In this document: piece after piece, positions 1-8,288 of the stretch
Position numbering within the stretch: the stretch's first letter is position 1
Layout of the letters: each line of letters begins with the position of its first letter
From: Streptomyces sp. NRRL F-5122
GTDB lineage: Bacteria > Actinomycetota > Actinomycetes > Streptomycetales > Streptomycetaceae
Direction of reading: 5' to 3'
NCBI RefSeq assembly: GCF_001507435.1
Contig: NZ_LMWH01000277.1
Coordinates: 1 to 29,930 of the forward strand
Length of the DNA stretch: 29,930 bases
Made by a program: the position numbers and the translations under genes
Notes under the pieces: model-generated
The model's input: the letters and a program-made list of their open reading frames with translations, nothing else
The model's database searches: none
What the model was told of the DNA's origin: nothing

Positions 1-156
1 CGTCCCACAACCACCTCCAAGATCAGGTCTTGGAGACAGTCTGCTGGCTCACGGGCAGCGAGTCGATTACCCGGCCAAGGCTGCGTGACGAGCCACTAGA
101 CCCCCGTGCGCGCGGTGATCCGGACCGAATACCGGAACTCGCCGACTGAACCTCGG

Positions 157-837
157 TCATGCCTGGGCTGCTTGCCACCGGTAAGGGTCGGCCCGCGATC
201 GGGCCTGGCGACGACGCCGCCAGTGGGACCAGCTGAGCCGGTGATCCGCCTCGTGGCCGGGCTGGACAACGAGTGTGATGAACAGGCGCTGGATCTCGTT
301 GCCGGTGAATGGGATCAGCTCACTTGGCCCGGGTGATGCCTAGGCTTCATCGGCCCCCGGCGCCGCCCATTAGGCGTGGGCGAGCATGGCGAGGGTGACC
401 CAGCGGCTCCAGGAGGGGTAGCGGCGGACCTGGTGCTCATCGAGCCCGGCCAGGCCCTTCTCGACCTGCCACCTGGAACCAGCCGTCTTGACCAGGGTGC
501 TCAGCGGGACCGGCAAGGTGGAATGGCAGCGGTAGTAGGCGAGTTCACCGGTGGTGCCGTTGCGCCGGATCAGCAGCAGGCGGTAGCCCGGCGCCGGGTC
601 GGCGAGGTCGAACAGTTTCTGCCAGGCCCGCTTGGGCAGCTTCGCCGCCAGCGCGTCGGCGCAGAACTTTCCTGCTTGGTGGCCACTTCGGCCGAGAAGG
701 CCACGGCGAGCACATAGTTCTTGCGGGGCAGGTCCGACAGCAGCCCAAGCACCAACCGCCCGGCCCACAACCGGGGTTCGACCCGGGCGAACCGGCCCGC
801 GATACGGCCTATGGCCACCTCGAACGCCTCCCGCCAA
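157..837 (-). pseudogene. IS701-family transposase remnant, internally deleted
   Basis: On the minus strand the start of an IS701-type transposase is readable at about 818-720 (GRIAGRF, then LLSDLPRKN). It jumps directly to YVLAVA, which lies mid-protein in the fuller copy at 11190-12487, so the central part with the first two catalytic Asp residues is gone. Reading continues out of frame through [30 protein letters not shown] and VTLAMLAHA. After a further gap it ends as [12 protein letters not shown] and SWSHWRRRRQARS with a stop at 157-159. The tail matches the tail of the 12487 copy, so both belong to the same subgroup. It cannot encode an active enzyme. Confidence 0.85.
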
Positions 838-841
838 CGGC

Positions 842-1440
842 CGGGAGATCTCGTGCGGCGACGGCGCGAAGGGACCGCGCGTCTATCACTGGGCAGCGGT
901 GCGGCTGCCAGCCGTCGCCGAGTTCGACTATCAGGGCGAGGTCCCTCACCGGATGCGGTGGGCGCTGGCTCGGCGCAGCATCAGCAAGCCCGACGAGATC
1001 GCCTACTACCTCGCCTACGCACCCCTGCAGGCCACGGTCCAGGAGCTGGTGCAGGTTGCCGGGGCGCGCTGGGCGATCGAGGAGTGCTTCCAAGCCGCGA
1101 AGAACGAGTGCGGCCTCGACCAGTACGAGGTCCGCCGCTACGTGGGCTGGTACCGGCACATTACTCTGGCCATGCTCGCCCACGCCTTCCTGGCCGCCAC
1201 GGCACACCAGGCCGGGGAAAAGGGGGCAGAACCAATGGGACGGCCGGGGCAATCGTGCTCACAGTGGCGGAAGTTCGGCGACTCCTGGCAGCTTGTTGTC
1301 CCCAGCCCCGCACTTACGCGGACACCGAGGACTACGCCTCGCGCTGAGCTGGTCGAACTGGCGCCGCCGACGTCAAGGAGTTGCCCGCCGCTGCCGCTAT
1401 CTGCGGCGTTGTCGCACGATCGAGGGGCGGTCTCCGTAGG
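842..1440 (+). pseudogene. IS701-family transposase 3' fragment, second subgroup
   Basis: The plus strand reads SCGDGAKGPRVYHWAAVRLP, then RRSISKPDEIAYYLAYAP, then GARWAIEECFQAAKNECGLD, QYEVRRYVGWYRHITLAMLA, ending near LSWSNWRRRRQGVARRC. This is the C-terminal half of an IS701-type DDE transposase and includes the catalytic Glu region (IEECFQ). Two frameshifts interrupt it, near 1245 and 1345. The wording differs from the minus-strand remnant next to it and from the 11190 copy, so it comes from a different IS701 subgroup. The 5' half is missing; the fragment starts where the neighbouring remnant on the other strand starts. Confidence 0.85.
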
Positions 1441-1564
1441 CCGACCCTGCACCATCGAAGTCCCGCTACACTCCCGCCACCCGGCGAAAGACAAGGTCAG
1501 ACAGCGAAGTCCTGCTGGAGTACTAACCTTGCAACAACCCTGAGGGCACGGCGCGGAGCTTGCG

Positions 1565-3130
1565 TCAGACAAGGAGCTCGGCGAGCGGGAAGGAGCGATG
1601 GCGACGTGGCGGAACCAAATAGTTCTGCCGGTGAGTCGTGCTCAGGACCGAGTTGATGCCGGCGTGGGGGCTACGCGGTGCGATAGGAAGTGTCGTATCG
1701 GGATAGTAGCCGTCCATCGATAGCCGAACGCGATTGAAGATTGCAATCGTCGGCTGGAACGAAATGAAGTGCAACCCGGCCGCTTTTTTCTTGCTGTAAT
1801 GGTCTGCCGTCGGATCGGAGGTGTAGTGGAACGGATTGTCCAGCGTGTCGAAATCGCCGCGCACGGGGATGGTCGTCCCCGCGGGGTAGGCCTTCCCGTA
1901 GTTGCTGGTCGTCGGCGATGTGGTGCTGTCCACCTGCGACATGCTCCCGGTGTGGCCGTAGGCGTGGTACCGCTGGACCCCTTGCGCCACTTCGGCCTCA
2001 CTTTGACCTGGCGGTTGGAGGGCAAGCGTACCCGGCGCAGGCGGGGGCGAGAGGCCGGGCTGGAGCATCGCCTGGACGCGATCCGCGTACTGAGGGAAAT
2101 TCCGTTCGTACCAGGCCACCAGATCTTGAAACAGGTGCGAGAGATGCATGGTCGTCCCCTGTCTGAAGTAACCGTTGGGCCACTGATCGGTGAGGCCAGG
2201 CAGGGTCTCTAGATTGGCGATGTTGCCGGGTCCCATATTCGAGTCCAGGGTGGTGGCGAAGCCGAGGAAGCCCTGCGCCTGTCGAGGAATCGACTGTGCA
2301 CCGGGGATATTAGCTGCCAGCGCCAGCTTGCTCGGCAGGCCCTGCTGCCCGTAGAAACCGCCCCCGGAGAAGCCATAGCGGATACTCGTCACCTTGAACA
2401 GGCTGCCCGCCTGGTTGCTCCCAGTCCCGAAGAGGACCTTTTGGGCTGCCTTGACATTGGCGAGCGAGTCACTGCGGAGCAGCACGGCCACGTCATTCTG
2501 TTCCAAGCGGACCGGCCCGAAGCCAGGCGGAGGCTGGTCGCTGGGGAACGTCCGGGCCTCCTGCAGCGCATATACGGTATGACCCTCCGCCTTGGAGGCC
2601 ATCAAATCGACCGGCAGATACGCCGGGTAACGTGTTCCCGCCTTGAAGAAGCCCGACGCCTTGCCCAGGGTGGGAATGTAGTGGTGGAAGTATGGAAGTC
2701 CCCAGGCTACCGTGGTAGCCACACCTGTCGGAGTGGGCGGAAATTGACGTTCCAGATCCAGGAGGACGGACTCAAGGTGGTGCTGCGCCTCCTGCAACGC
2801 CTTGGCTTCCGCCGGCACATTCAACCTTGCGGTAATGACATGATCGTGTAGGGCCGGCACCCGGACAGCAATCGTGCCATTGCTACTCTTCACGCCCGAA
2901 CCATCGACCATGACGACCGGCTCGTTCTGCAGGATGTATTGTTCCTGGATGGGCGGGCTGTCGGCGACAGCGGCCCGATCCGGTGGTTTTGCAATGCCGT
3001 CGATCAACTCATAGATGCCGGCGGATGCCAGAGCGGTACCGAGGGTGCCCGCTGTCCCTTGAAGAAGACGTCGCCTACTCAAGTTCCCGCGTGGTCGTCC
3101 CGCACGCGCATTTTCGTTGCTATCTGTCAT
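1565..3130 (-). CDS. Tat-exported protein, distantly DyP-peroxidase-like (DUF7405-type)
   Basis: 521 residues from the ATG at 3130. In-frame upstream starts exist (GTG 3169, ATG 3166), but 3130 places the twin-arginine motif SRRRLLQ at residues 18-24, followed by a hydrophobic Ala/Gly/Leu stretch. That predicts Tat export of a folded, possibly cofactor-bearing protein. The body has LHDHVITARLNVP, GFLGFATT, GTTMHLSHL and GLHFISFQPTI. The last resembles the C-terminal strand of DyP-type peroxidases, but the canonical GxxDG haem motif is not evident, so peroxidase activity is not supported. I recall Streptomyces proteins of this kind annotated only as Tat pathway signal proteins. The gene stands alone between IS remnants and is intact. 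Function is unassigned. Confidence 0.7.
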   Translation of the reverse strand: MTDSNENARAGRPRGNLSRRRLLQGTAGTLGTALASAGIYELIDGIAKPPDRAAVADSPPIQEQYILQNEPVVMVDGSGVKSSNGTIAVRVPALHDHVITARLNVPAEAKALQEAQHHLESVLLDLERQFPPTPTGVATTVAWGLPYFHHYIPTLGKASGFFKAGTRYPAYLPVDLMASKAEGHTVYALQEARTFPSDQPPPGFGPVRLEQNDVAVLLRSDSLANVKAAQKVLFGTGSNQAGSLFKVTSIRYGFSGGGFYGQQGLPSKLALAANIPGAQSIPRQAQGFLGFATTLDSNMGPGNIANLETLPGLTDQWPNGYFRQGTTMHLSHLFQDLVAWYERNFPQYADRVQAMLQPGLSPPPAPGTLALQPPGQSEAEVAQGVQRYHAYGHTGSMSQVDSTTSPTTSNYGKAYPAGTTIPVRGDFDTLDNPFHYTSDPTADHYSKKKAAGLHFISFQPTIAIFNRVRLSMDGYYPDTTLPIAPRSPHAGINSVLSTTHRQNYLVPPRRHRSFPLAELLV

Positions 3131-3358
3131 GAACGTATTCCGCCACTGTGGAGTAGATTCCGCCATCACCCGGCATCGAAGGTCTGGCCTGCTCTAATGA
3201 CCGTGATTGGCCTTCTTGCCGCTAATACGTATCGGAGGGGGCAGGAGTGTTGCAATAGAAGGTGAGGACTTGGCGAGTGCGTCGTCACTGAGGACCGTCG
3301 CCCGATTAGCCGTCTACCACGTCTGCCTTATCATCACCTTCACTGTCACGATATAACC

Positions 3359-3406
3359 ACACGCGGCCTGGGTCGTTGAATACGACACGCGGCCTGGGTC
3401 ATTGAA
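3359..3406. repeat. 22-bp direct repeat, two copies
   Basis: The 22-mer beginning acacgcggcctgggtc and ending ttgaa occurs at 3359-3380 and 3385-3406 with one mismatch (g/a) and a 4-base spacer, giving a period of 26. It lies beside the 3' edge of the IS256 scrap. No role is evident. Confidence 0.85.
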
Positions 3407-3417
3407 GCCAGCGCCAA

Positions 3418-3552
3418 TCCGCGGTTTTTCCACTCGGTGAATACGTGCAGCCTGGCACCCTCACCACCGTCACCGGCCCAGATGCCGAGGATGTCCCGAG
3501 TGCCGTCCACGGTCACCGCCATCACGACGTATACCGGACGGTGTGCGACCTG
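3418..3552 (-). pseudogene. IS256 (mutator) family transposase scrap
   Basis: The minus strand reads QVAHRPVYVVMAVTVDGTRD followed by ILGIWAGDGGEGA and FTEWKNRG. This is the conserved catalytic-core segment of IS256/mutator transposases (usual wording RPIYVALAVTVDG, LGLWAGDGGEGAK, LTELKNRG). Only about 45 residues survive and the sequence on both sides is unrelated, so this is a relic. Confidence 0.8.
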
Positions 3553-3899
3553 GGGAGGACCAGAGGCAGGCTCCCGGCCATAAAGCCCTGGTCCGTAAGG
3601 GGGCGGAATAGTCCAAGCTCTGGGCCGGCTATGGCTGGTGGATTCAGTCCAAGGCGACGCCGGCGAAGGCCGCGGGGGTGCGGTCGAAGGCGAGACCCTT
3701 GGCCGAGCGCGGGTGGCTCCGCCTGGAGGCAACGGGGCATTCAGTGCCCGCCCGCGCCCTGCCGCGCGAGGCAGGCATCGGCGCTGTGTTGAGGCTGATG
3801 GGCGCGGCGGTCCCGTCGGGCGGTGATGCCGGGCACAGCCTGTGGTGCGCCGGCTCGCTGACCGGCGGTGCCTGAGCGCCGCGCCGTTACGCTGAGGTC
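3553..3899. other. No gene recognised
   Basis: GC-rich, with overlapping open frames on both strands that show no recognisable motif. It may hold more decayed transposon DNA. The end of the stretch must contain the leader of the two-component operon. A weak GAGG precedes the ATG at 3900. No promoter could be called with confidence. Confidence 0.5.
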
Positions 3900-4619
3900 A
3901 TGCGGACAGAGGCGATAGGCGACGGGGAACCAGGCGGCGATGCCGTGCGGGTGCTCGTGGTCGAGGACGACCCTGGTATCGCCCGCTCTTTGATGCGCGG
4001 GCTGACGCGGGCTGGATACGCCGCGGCGAAAGTGGACACCGGCAGCGGGGCGCTCGCCGCCGAGCCGGTGCCGGATGTCGTCCTGCTGGACCTCGGACTG
4101 CCGGACACGGACGGTGTCGAGGTCTGCCGGGCCCTGCGCCGGCGTTCCGACGTGGCCATCATCGTCATCACGGCCCGCGGTGAGGAAGGCGACCGGGTCT
4201 CGGCGCTGGACGAGGGCGCCGACGACTATCTGGTCAAGCCGTTCGGACTCGCGGAGCTGATGGCACGCATGCGGGCGGTGCTGCGCCGCACCCGGCCGGC
4301 CGCGCCCGAGGTGCTGCAGCACGGCCCGCTGGCCGTCGATCTGCGGACCCGCAAGGTCACGGTCGACGGCGTAGACGTCGCGCTCACACCCAAAGAGTTC
4401 GACATCCTGGAGTGCCTGGCCACTGACCCAGGCCGGGTGGTCACCCGCCAGCAGATCCTGGAACGGGTGTGGGACGCGCATTGGTACGGCCCGACGAAGG
4501 TGCTGGACGTGCACATCGCCGCGATGCGCCGCAAGCTCGGCGTGTCGGGTTTGGTGGAGACGGTCTACGGGCGCGGGTTCCGGCTCGGTGAGCCGGCCGG
4601 TGGGGTCGACCGGGCGTGA
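3900..4619 (+). CDS. OmpR/PhoB-family response regulator
   Basis: 239 residues. The N-terminal receiver domain has acidic residues E22/D23/D24 (VVEDDP), phospho-acceptor D64 in LLDLGLPDTDG, T91 (VITARG) and K113 (YLVKPF). The C-terminal winged-helix DNA-binding domain (about 145-230) has LTPKEFDILECLA, RQQILERVW and the HIAAMRRKLG recognition region. This is a complete transcription factor activated by phosphorylation. The start is uncertain: the first 15 residues are poorly structured and a GTG at 3943 is an alternative. Its stop overlaps the GTG of the kinase gene, so the two are translationally coupled. The downstream redox cluster on the same strand is a plausible target, by position only. 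Confidence 0.95.
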   Translation: MRTEAIGDGEPGGDAVRVLVVEDDPGIARSLMRGLTRAGYAAAKVDTGSGALAAEPVPDVVLLDLGLPDTDGVEVCRALRRRSDVAIIVITARGEEGDRVSALDEGADDYLVKPFGLAELMARMRAVLRRTRPAAPEVLQHGPLAVDLRTRKVTVDGVDVALTPKEFDILECLATDPGRVVTRQQILERVWDAHWYGPTKVLDVHIAAMRRKLGVSGLVETVYGRGFRLGEPAGGVDRA

Positions 4620-6022
4620 CCCGCCGTATCGCGCTGACTGTCCTCGCGCTGATCACCGTACTGCTGGTGATCGCCGTGGTGCCGCTGGGCGTGCTGCTGA
4701 CGGACCGGGAGGAGGACTCGTTCCAGAGCGCACTGGAGGCCAGTGCGCGCTCCGTGTCCGCCGCTGCTGAGGAGCACATGTCCGACGGAAAGCCGGCGGG
4801 TTCGATGGACCGTCAGCTCCACGAGGCCGATCAGGACAGGGAGTGCGCGGCGGTCTACGACTCCGCGGGCCGGGTGATCGCCACGACCTCGTGCCCTGTC
4901 GCGGTCCCCGCCCACGAGGTGGCTTCCCTGATCCGGGAATCGCTCGCCGATCCCGGCACCCACGTGGCCAAGGCGGCGGACCAGCTGGTGGTGGCCACGT
5001 CCGTCGGCGACACTGACGACCCCGCGGGCGCGGCGGTGCTGAGCCGCTCCCTCGACCCGCTCCACGACCGCATCTTCGCCGTGTGGGGCTGGCTGGCCGG
5101 AACCGCCGCCGTGGTACTCGCGGCCGGGGCTTTCGTCTCGGTCCGGCTGGCCCGCTGGGTGGGGAGCCCGTTGAAGGCGGTGGACGAGGCCGCTCAGCGA
5201 CTGGGTGAGGGCTCGTTGGAGGTGCGAGCGCCGGTGGGACGCGGGCCGCAGGAAGTACGCCGGCTGGCGGCGTCCTTCAACACGATGGCGGGCCGGATGG
5301 AGGGACTCGTCCACGGCCACCGCACGGTGATCGCCGATGTCTCGCATCAGCTGCGCACCCCGCTGGCCGCGCTGCGGCTGCGCCTGGACGTGCTGGCCGA
5401 CGAGACCGAGGACGGCGAGACGACCGCGGAGCTGGCCGGTGCGCAGGAGGAGATCGCGCGGCTGTCCCGGCTGGTGGACGGGCTGCTCGCGATGGCCCGT
5501 GCGGAGAGCACGGTACCCCGGCCCGTGCGGGTCCGGGTGGACGAGGTGGTGGCCGAGCGGCGCGGGGCGTGGGAGCCGGTGGCCCGCGAGCGCCGGGTGG
5601 CACTGACAACCCGGTGCGGCGCGGACCTGAGTGCCTTCGTCGGGGCCGGGGACCTGGAGCAGGTGCTGGACAACCTCATCGCCAATGCCGTGGACGCCGT
5701 CCCCGTCGGCGGCCAGGTACGCATCGAGGGCACCACCGCGCCTGGCTCGGCCGGACAGCGCACCATTGTGCGGATCAGCGTGATCGACGACGGGCCCGGC
5801 ATGAGTACGGCGGCACGCTCGGCGGCGTTCCGCCGTTTCGGCAATCCGGAGGCTAAGGGGAGCGGTCTCGGGCTGGCCATCGTTCACCGCCTGGTCACTG
5901 CGAACGGCGGATCCGTCCAGCTGGCGGAGACGTCGGGAGGCGGTCTGACCGTCGTCGTGGAACTGCCCCCGTTCCGCCGCGCCCATACCCGCGGCAACCG
6001 CGGCAACGGGCAGGCTCAGTAG
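4616..6022 (+). CDS. Sensor histidine kinase, cognate of the upstream regulator
   Basis: 468 residues from a GTG overlapping the regulator's stop codon. TM1 is about residues 5-28, followed by a roughly 120-residue extracytoplasmic sensor region containing two Cys (C78, C93) that could form a disulfide. TM2 is about 153-178, then a HAMP-like region (about 179-235). The HisKA motif DVSHQLRTPLAAL carries phospho-acceptor H244. The ATPase domain shows the N box DNLIANAVDAV (351-361), G1 box DDGPGM and G2 box GSGLGLAIV. All catalytic motifs are intact. The architecture matches EnvZ/CseC-type actinobacterial kinases. The signal is unknown. Confidence 0.95.
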   Translation: MTRRIALTVLALITVLLVIAVVPLGVLLTDREEDSFQSALEASARSVSAAAEEHMSDGKPAGSMDRQLHEADQDRECAAVYDSAGRVIATTSCPVAVPAHEVASLIRESLADPGTHVAKAADQLVVATSVGDTDDPAGAAVLSRSLDPLHDRIFAVWGWLAGTAAVVLAAGAFVSVRLARWVGSPLKAVDEAAQRLGEGSLEVRAPVGRGPQEVRRLAASFNTMAGRMEGLVHGHRTVIADVSHQLRTPLAALRLRLDVLADETEDGETTAELAGAQEEIARLSRLVDGLLAMARAESTVPRPVRVRVDEVVAERRGAWEPVARERRVALTTRCGADLSAFVGAGDLEQVLDNLIANAVDAVPVGGQVRIEGTTAPGSAGQRTIVRISVIDDGPGMSTAARSAAFRRFGNPEAKGSGLGLAIVHRLVTANGGSVQLAETSGGGLTVVVELPPFRRAHTRGNRGNGQAQ

Positions 6023-6232
6023 CCACATCCGGATTGCCCTTTTTGTTCGCCCAGGATGCGTGGGCCCGGTGGGTCCGTGGGCTCCTCGTTCGTACCCGGA
6101 TATGGCCCCCACCTGGGGCGATGCATGCCTTTACCGGTTTTGAAGACTTTCTGAACGGGTCCTCGACGGGCTATGCCGGACGCTGGTGTGCAGACAGGTC
6201 CCCCTCGATGCCCTTCCGAAGGAGCACCACGA

Positions 6233-6601
6233 ATGTCGCAGGACGAGCGAGTAACCGGGATCCGCGCCGCGCACAAGCGCAGCCAAGGCCTGCGGCGCGT
6301 CGGTCTGACCACCATCGGCGTCTCGGTCGCGGCCGCCGCCGGCTCCCTCGCCCTGGGCACCGGCTACGCCCAGTCGGTGCCGACCGCGGCGAGCATCCCG
6401 GCCCAGCGTCCCGCCGCCACCTCGCCAACGACCGGGGACGACGGCGCGCAGCAGCCGTCGGCACCCTCGGCCGACCCGAACTCCGACGACACCCGGCAGG
6501 GCACGTCGCCTCACACGCTGCGGCGGCCCGCGCAGCCCCCCACCGCCGTGCCGGCCCAGCCCGCGCCAGCCGCACCGCCCGTCACCTCCGGCAACTCATG
6601 A
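6233..6601 (+). CDS. Small single-pass Pro/Ala-rich membrane or secreted protein
   Basis: 122 residues. The ATG at 6233 is chosen because AAGGAG lies at 6218-6223; an upstream in-frame ATG lacks this. Residues 1-22 are basic (RAAHKRSQGLRR), 23-46 form one hydrophobic segment ending AYAQS-like in GYAQS, and the rest is a Pro/Ala/Ser/Thr-rich tail without Cys. The topology is either a membrane anchor with an extended outer tail or a secreted peptide. I recognise no family, and no DxxTGA(S/T) flavinylation motif is visible. Its stop overlaps the ATG of the ApbE gene (ATGA), so it is the first gene of the redox operon and probably a structural partner of it. Confidence 0.8.
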   Translation: MSQDERVTGIRAAHKRSQGLRRVGLTTIGVSVAAAAGSLALGTGYAQSVPTAASIPAQRPAATSPTTGDDGAQQPSAPSADPNSDDTRQGTSPHTLRRPAQPPTAVPAQPAPAAPPVTSGNS

Positions 6602-7539
6602 CCATCACCGCCGCCGCTCCGGCGACGGTCAGCTTCCCGGCCCTGGGCACGACCGCGGTGCTGCTGGTCACTGATCCCGTCGCGCTGGACAACGCGCGGC
6701 GGGTGCTGGAGACCGAGCTGGCCGCGATCGATCTGGCCTGTAGCCGCTTCCGCGACGACTCCGAACTGTCGCGGGCCAACGCCGCTGCGGGCCGCGAGGT
6801 GACCGTGAGCTTGTTGTTCGCCGAGGCGCTTCAGACGGCCTTCCGTGCCGCCCAACTCTCCGATGGCACAGTCGATCCCACCGTGGGACCCGCAGTGTCG
6901 GCCCTCGGCTACGACCGCACGTTCGCCCACGTGCGCCCCGAGGACGTCCGGCCCGCGGCCGTGGTCCGGCCGGCCGGATGGCGCAGCGTGCGCTGGGACC
7001 CGGCCCGGCGGCGACTTCGGCTTCCCGTCGGGGCCGGCCTCGACCTGGGCGCGACGGCCAAGGCGCTGTGCGCGGACCGCGCCGCGGCGCGCGCCGCCCG
7101 CGCCGCCGGGTGCGGTGTGCTGATCAGCCTGGGCGGAGACCTGTCGGTGGCGGGTGAACCCCCGGAGCACGGCTGGCAGGTGGGGATCGCCGACGACCAC
7201 GCCGCGCCCTGGCATCCGGACGCGCCGGTCGTCGCCGTACGCGACGGCGGCCTGGCCACCTCCGGTGTCACCACCCGTACCTGGCGGCGCGGCGGCCGTA
7301 CCCTGCACCACCTCGTCGATCCGGCCACCGGCGACGTCACACCGCCCGTCTGGCGCACCGTCAGCGTCGCCGCGGCCAGTTGCGTGGACGCCAACACCGC
7401 GGCCACCGCCGCGATCGTCCGCGCGGAGGGGGCGCCCGACTGGCTGCGCCACCACCGGCTGCCCGCCCGGCTGGTACGGCCCGACGGCAGCGTGCTTACC
7501 CTCGGCGGCTGGCCGCCCGATCCCGCACCCGGAGACTGA
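6598..7539 (+). CDS. apbE: FAD:protein FMN transferase (ApbE family)
   Basis: 313 residues, starting at the ATG overlapping the previous stop. Family landmarks are in order: FPALGTTAVL (13-22), TVDPTVGP (91-98), LDLGATAKA (148-156), ISLGGDL (176-182), LATSG (219-223) and HHLVDPATG (237-245). ApbE enzymes transfer FMN from FAD onto a Thr or Ser of target redox proteins, usually outside the membrane. No signal peptide or lipobox is visible, so this copy may act on the inner side, as some actinobacterial forms do. No obvious acceptor protein with an FMN-binding domain lies in the operon. The next gene begins 3 bases downstream. Confidence 0.93.
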   Translation: MTITAAAPATVSFPALGTTAVLLVTDPVALDNARRVLETELAAIDLACSRFRDDSELSRANAAAGREVTVSLLFAEALQTAFRAAQLSDGTVDPTVGPAVSALGYDRTFAHVRPEDVRPAAVVRPAGWRSVRWDPARRRLRLPVGAGLDLGATAKALCADRAAARAARAAGCGVLISLGGDLSVAGEPPEHGWQVGIADDHAAPWHPDAPVVAVRDGGLATSGVTTRTWRRGGRTLHHLVDPATGDVTPPVWRTVSVAAASCVDANTAATAAIVRAEGAPDWLRHHRLPARLVRPDGSVLTLGGWPPDPAPGD

Positions 7540-7541
7540 GC

Positions 7542-8288
7542 ATGCACCCAACCGCCACCTTTCTCGCCGCGGGCCCCAGCCCCCTGTGGTTTGCCACGCG
7601 GGCGGGCGGCACCATCGCCCTCATCCTGCTCACCGCGACCGTGGTGCTGGGCATCACCGTCGGCGGGCAGTACGCGCCGAAACGGATCGCCAGGTTCGAG
7701 ATCAGCGCGCTGCACCGCAACCTCTCGCTGCTCACGCTGGCCTTCCTGGTCCTGCACGTCCTGACCACCGTCGCGGACACCTATGTGAACGTCACGCTGC
7801 TGGACGTGGTGCTGCCCTTCGCGTCCGCGTACCGGACGCTGTGGCTGGGGCTCGGCGCGGTCGCCTTCGATCTGCTGCTCGCTGTGCTTCTGACCACCGC
7901 CGTCCGGCTGCGGCTGGGTGTGCGGCGGTGGAAGGCCGTGCACTGGCTGGCGTACGGGAGCTGGCCGCTGGCGCTCTTCCATGCCGCTGGCACCGGCACC
8001 GACACCAAGGTGTCACTGCAACTGCTGCTGTACGCGGCCTGCCTGCTGGCCGTGTTGGCGGCGGTGTGGTGGCGGCTGTACCGGGCTGGCCCCGGACGCC
8101 TCAGCATGCGCCTTGCCGCGGGCGCCGCCACCGCTCTCGTCCCGGTGGTGCTGATCGCCTTCCTGACCACCGGTCCGCTACGGCCCGGCTGGGCACAGCG
8201 CGCGGCCGGTGGTGCGGCACCCGGTGCCGCACCGGCCGCCCATCAGCCCGCATCCGCTGACGCCACGACGAGGGGAGTGACCGAATGA
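7542..8288 (+). CDS. Ferric-reductase-like transmembrane haem protein
   Basis: 248 residues with about six predicted membrane helices (roughly 20-42, 58-80, 88-125, 145-160, 165-185, 198-215). Two helices each carry a pair of His: ALHRNLSLLTLAFLVLH and VHWLAYGSWPLALFH. This is the bis-His pattern of the ferric reductase-like/YedZ membrane domain (PF01794 type), which carries haem b across the membrane. No FAD or NAD-binding domain is fused, so electrons must come from a partner; the NuoF-like gene overlapping its stop (ATGA at 8285) is the natural candidate. The C-terminus is an Ala/Pro-rich tail. Whether it reduces ferric iron, quinone or a flavoprotein cannot be told. Confidence 0.88.
   Translation: MHPTATFLAAGPSPLWFATRAGGTIALILLTATVVLGITVGGQYAPKRIARFEISALHRNLSLLTLAFLVLHVLTTVADTYVNVTLLDVVLPFASAYRTLWLGLGAVAFDLLLAVLLTTAVRLRLGVRRWKAVHWLAYGSWPLALFHAAGTGTDTKVSLQLLLYAACLLAVLAAVWWRLYRAGPGRLSMRLAAGAATALVPVVLIAFLTTGPLRPGWAQRAAGGAAPGAAPAAHQPASADATTRGVTE

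Noticed and set aside
3223..3257. Promoter TTGCAA-18-TACGTA for the Tat protein on the minus strand
   Set aside because: The -10 match is poor and the spacing long. Insufficient to annotate.
3741..6112. Long open frames on the minus strand opposite the two-component genes
   Set aside because: They are low-complexity Arg/His/Gly-rich shadows produced by high GC; the plus strand carries all catalytic motifs.
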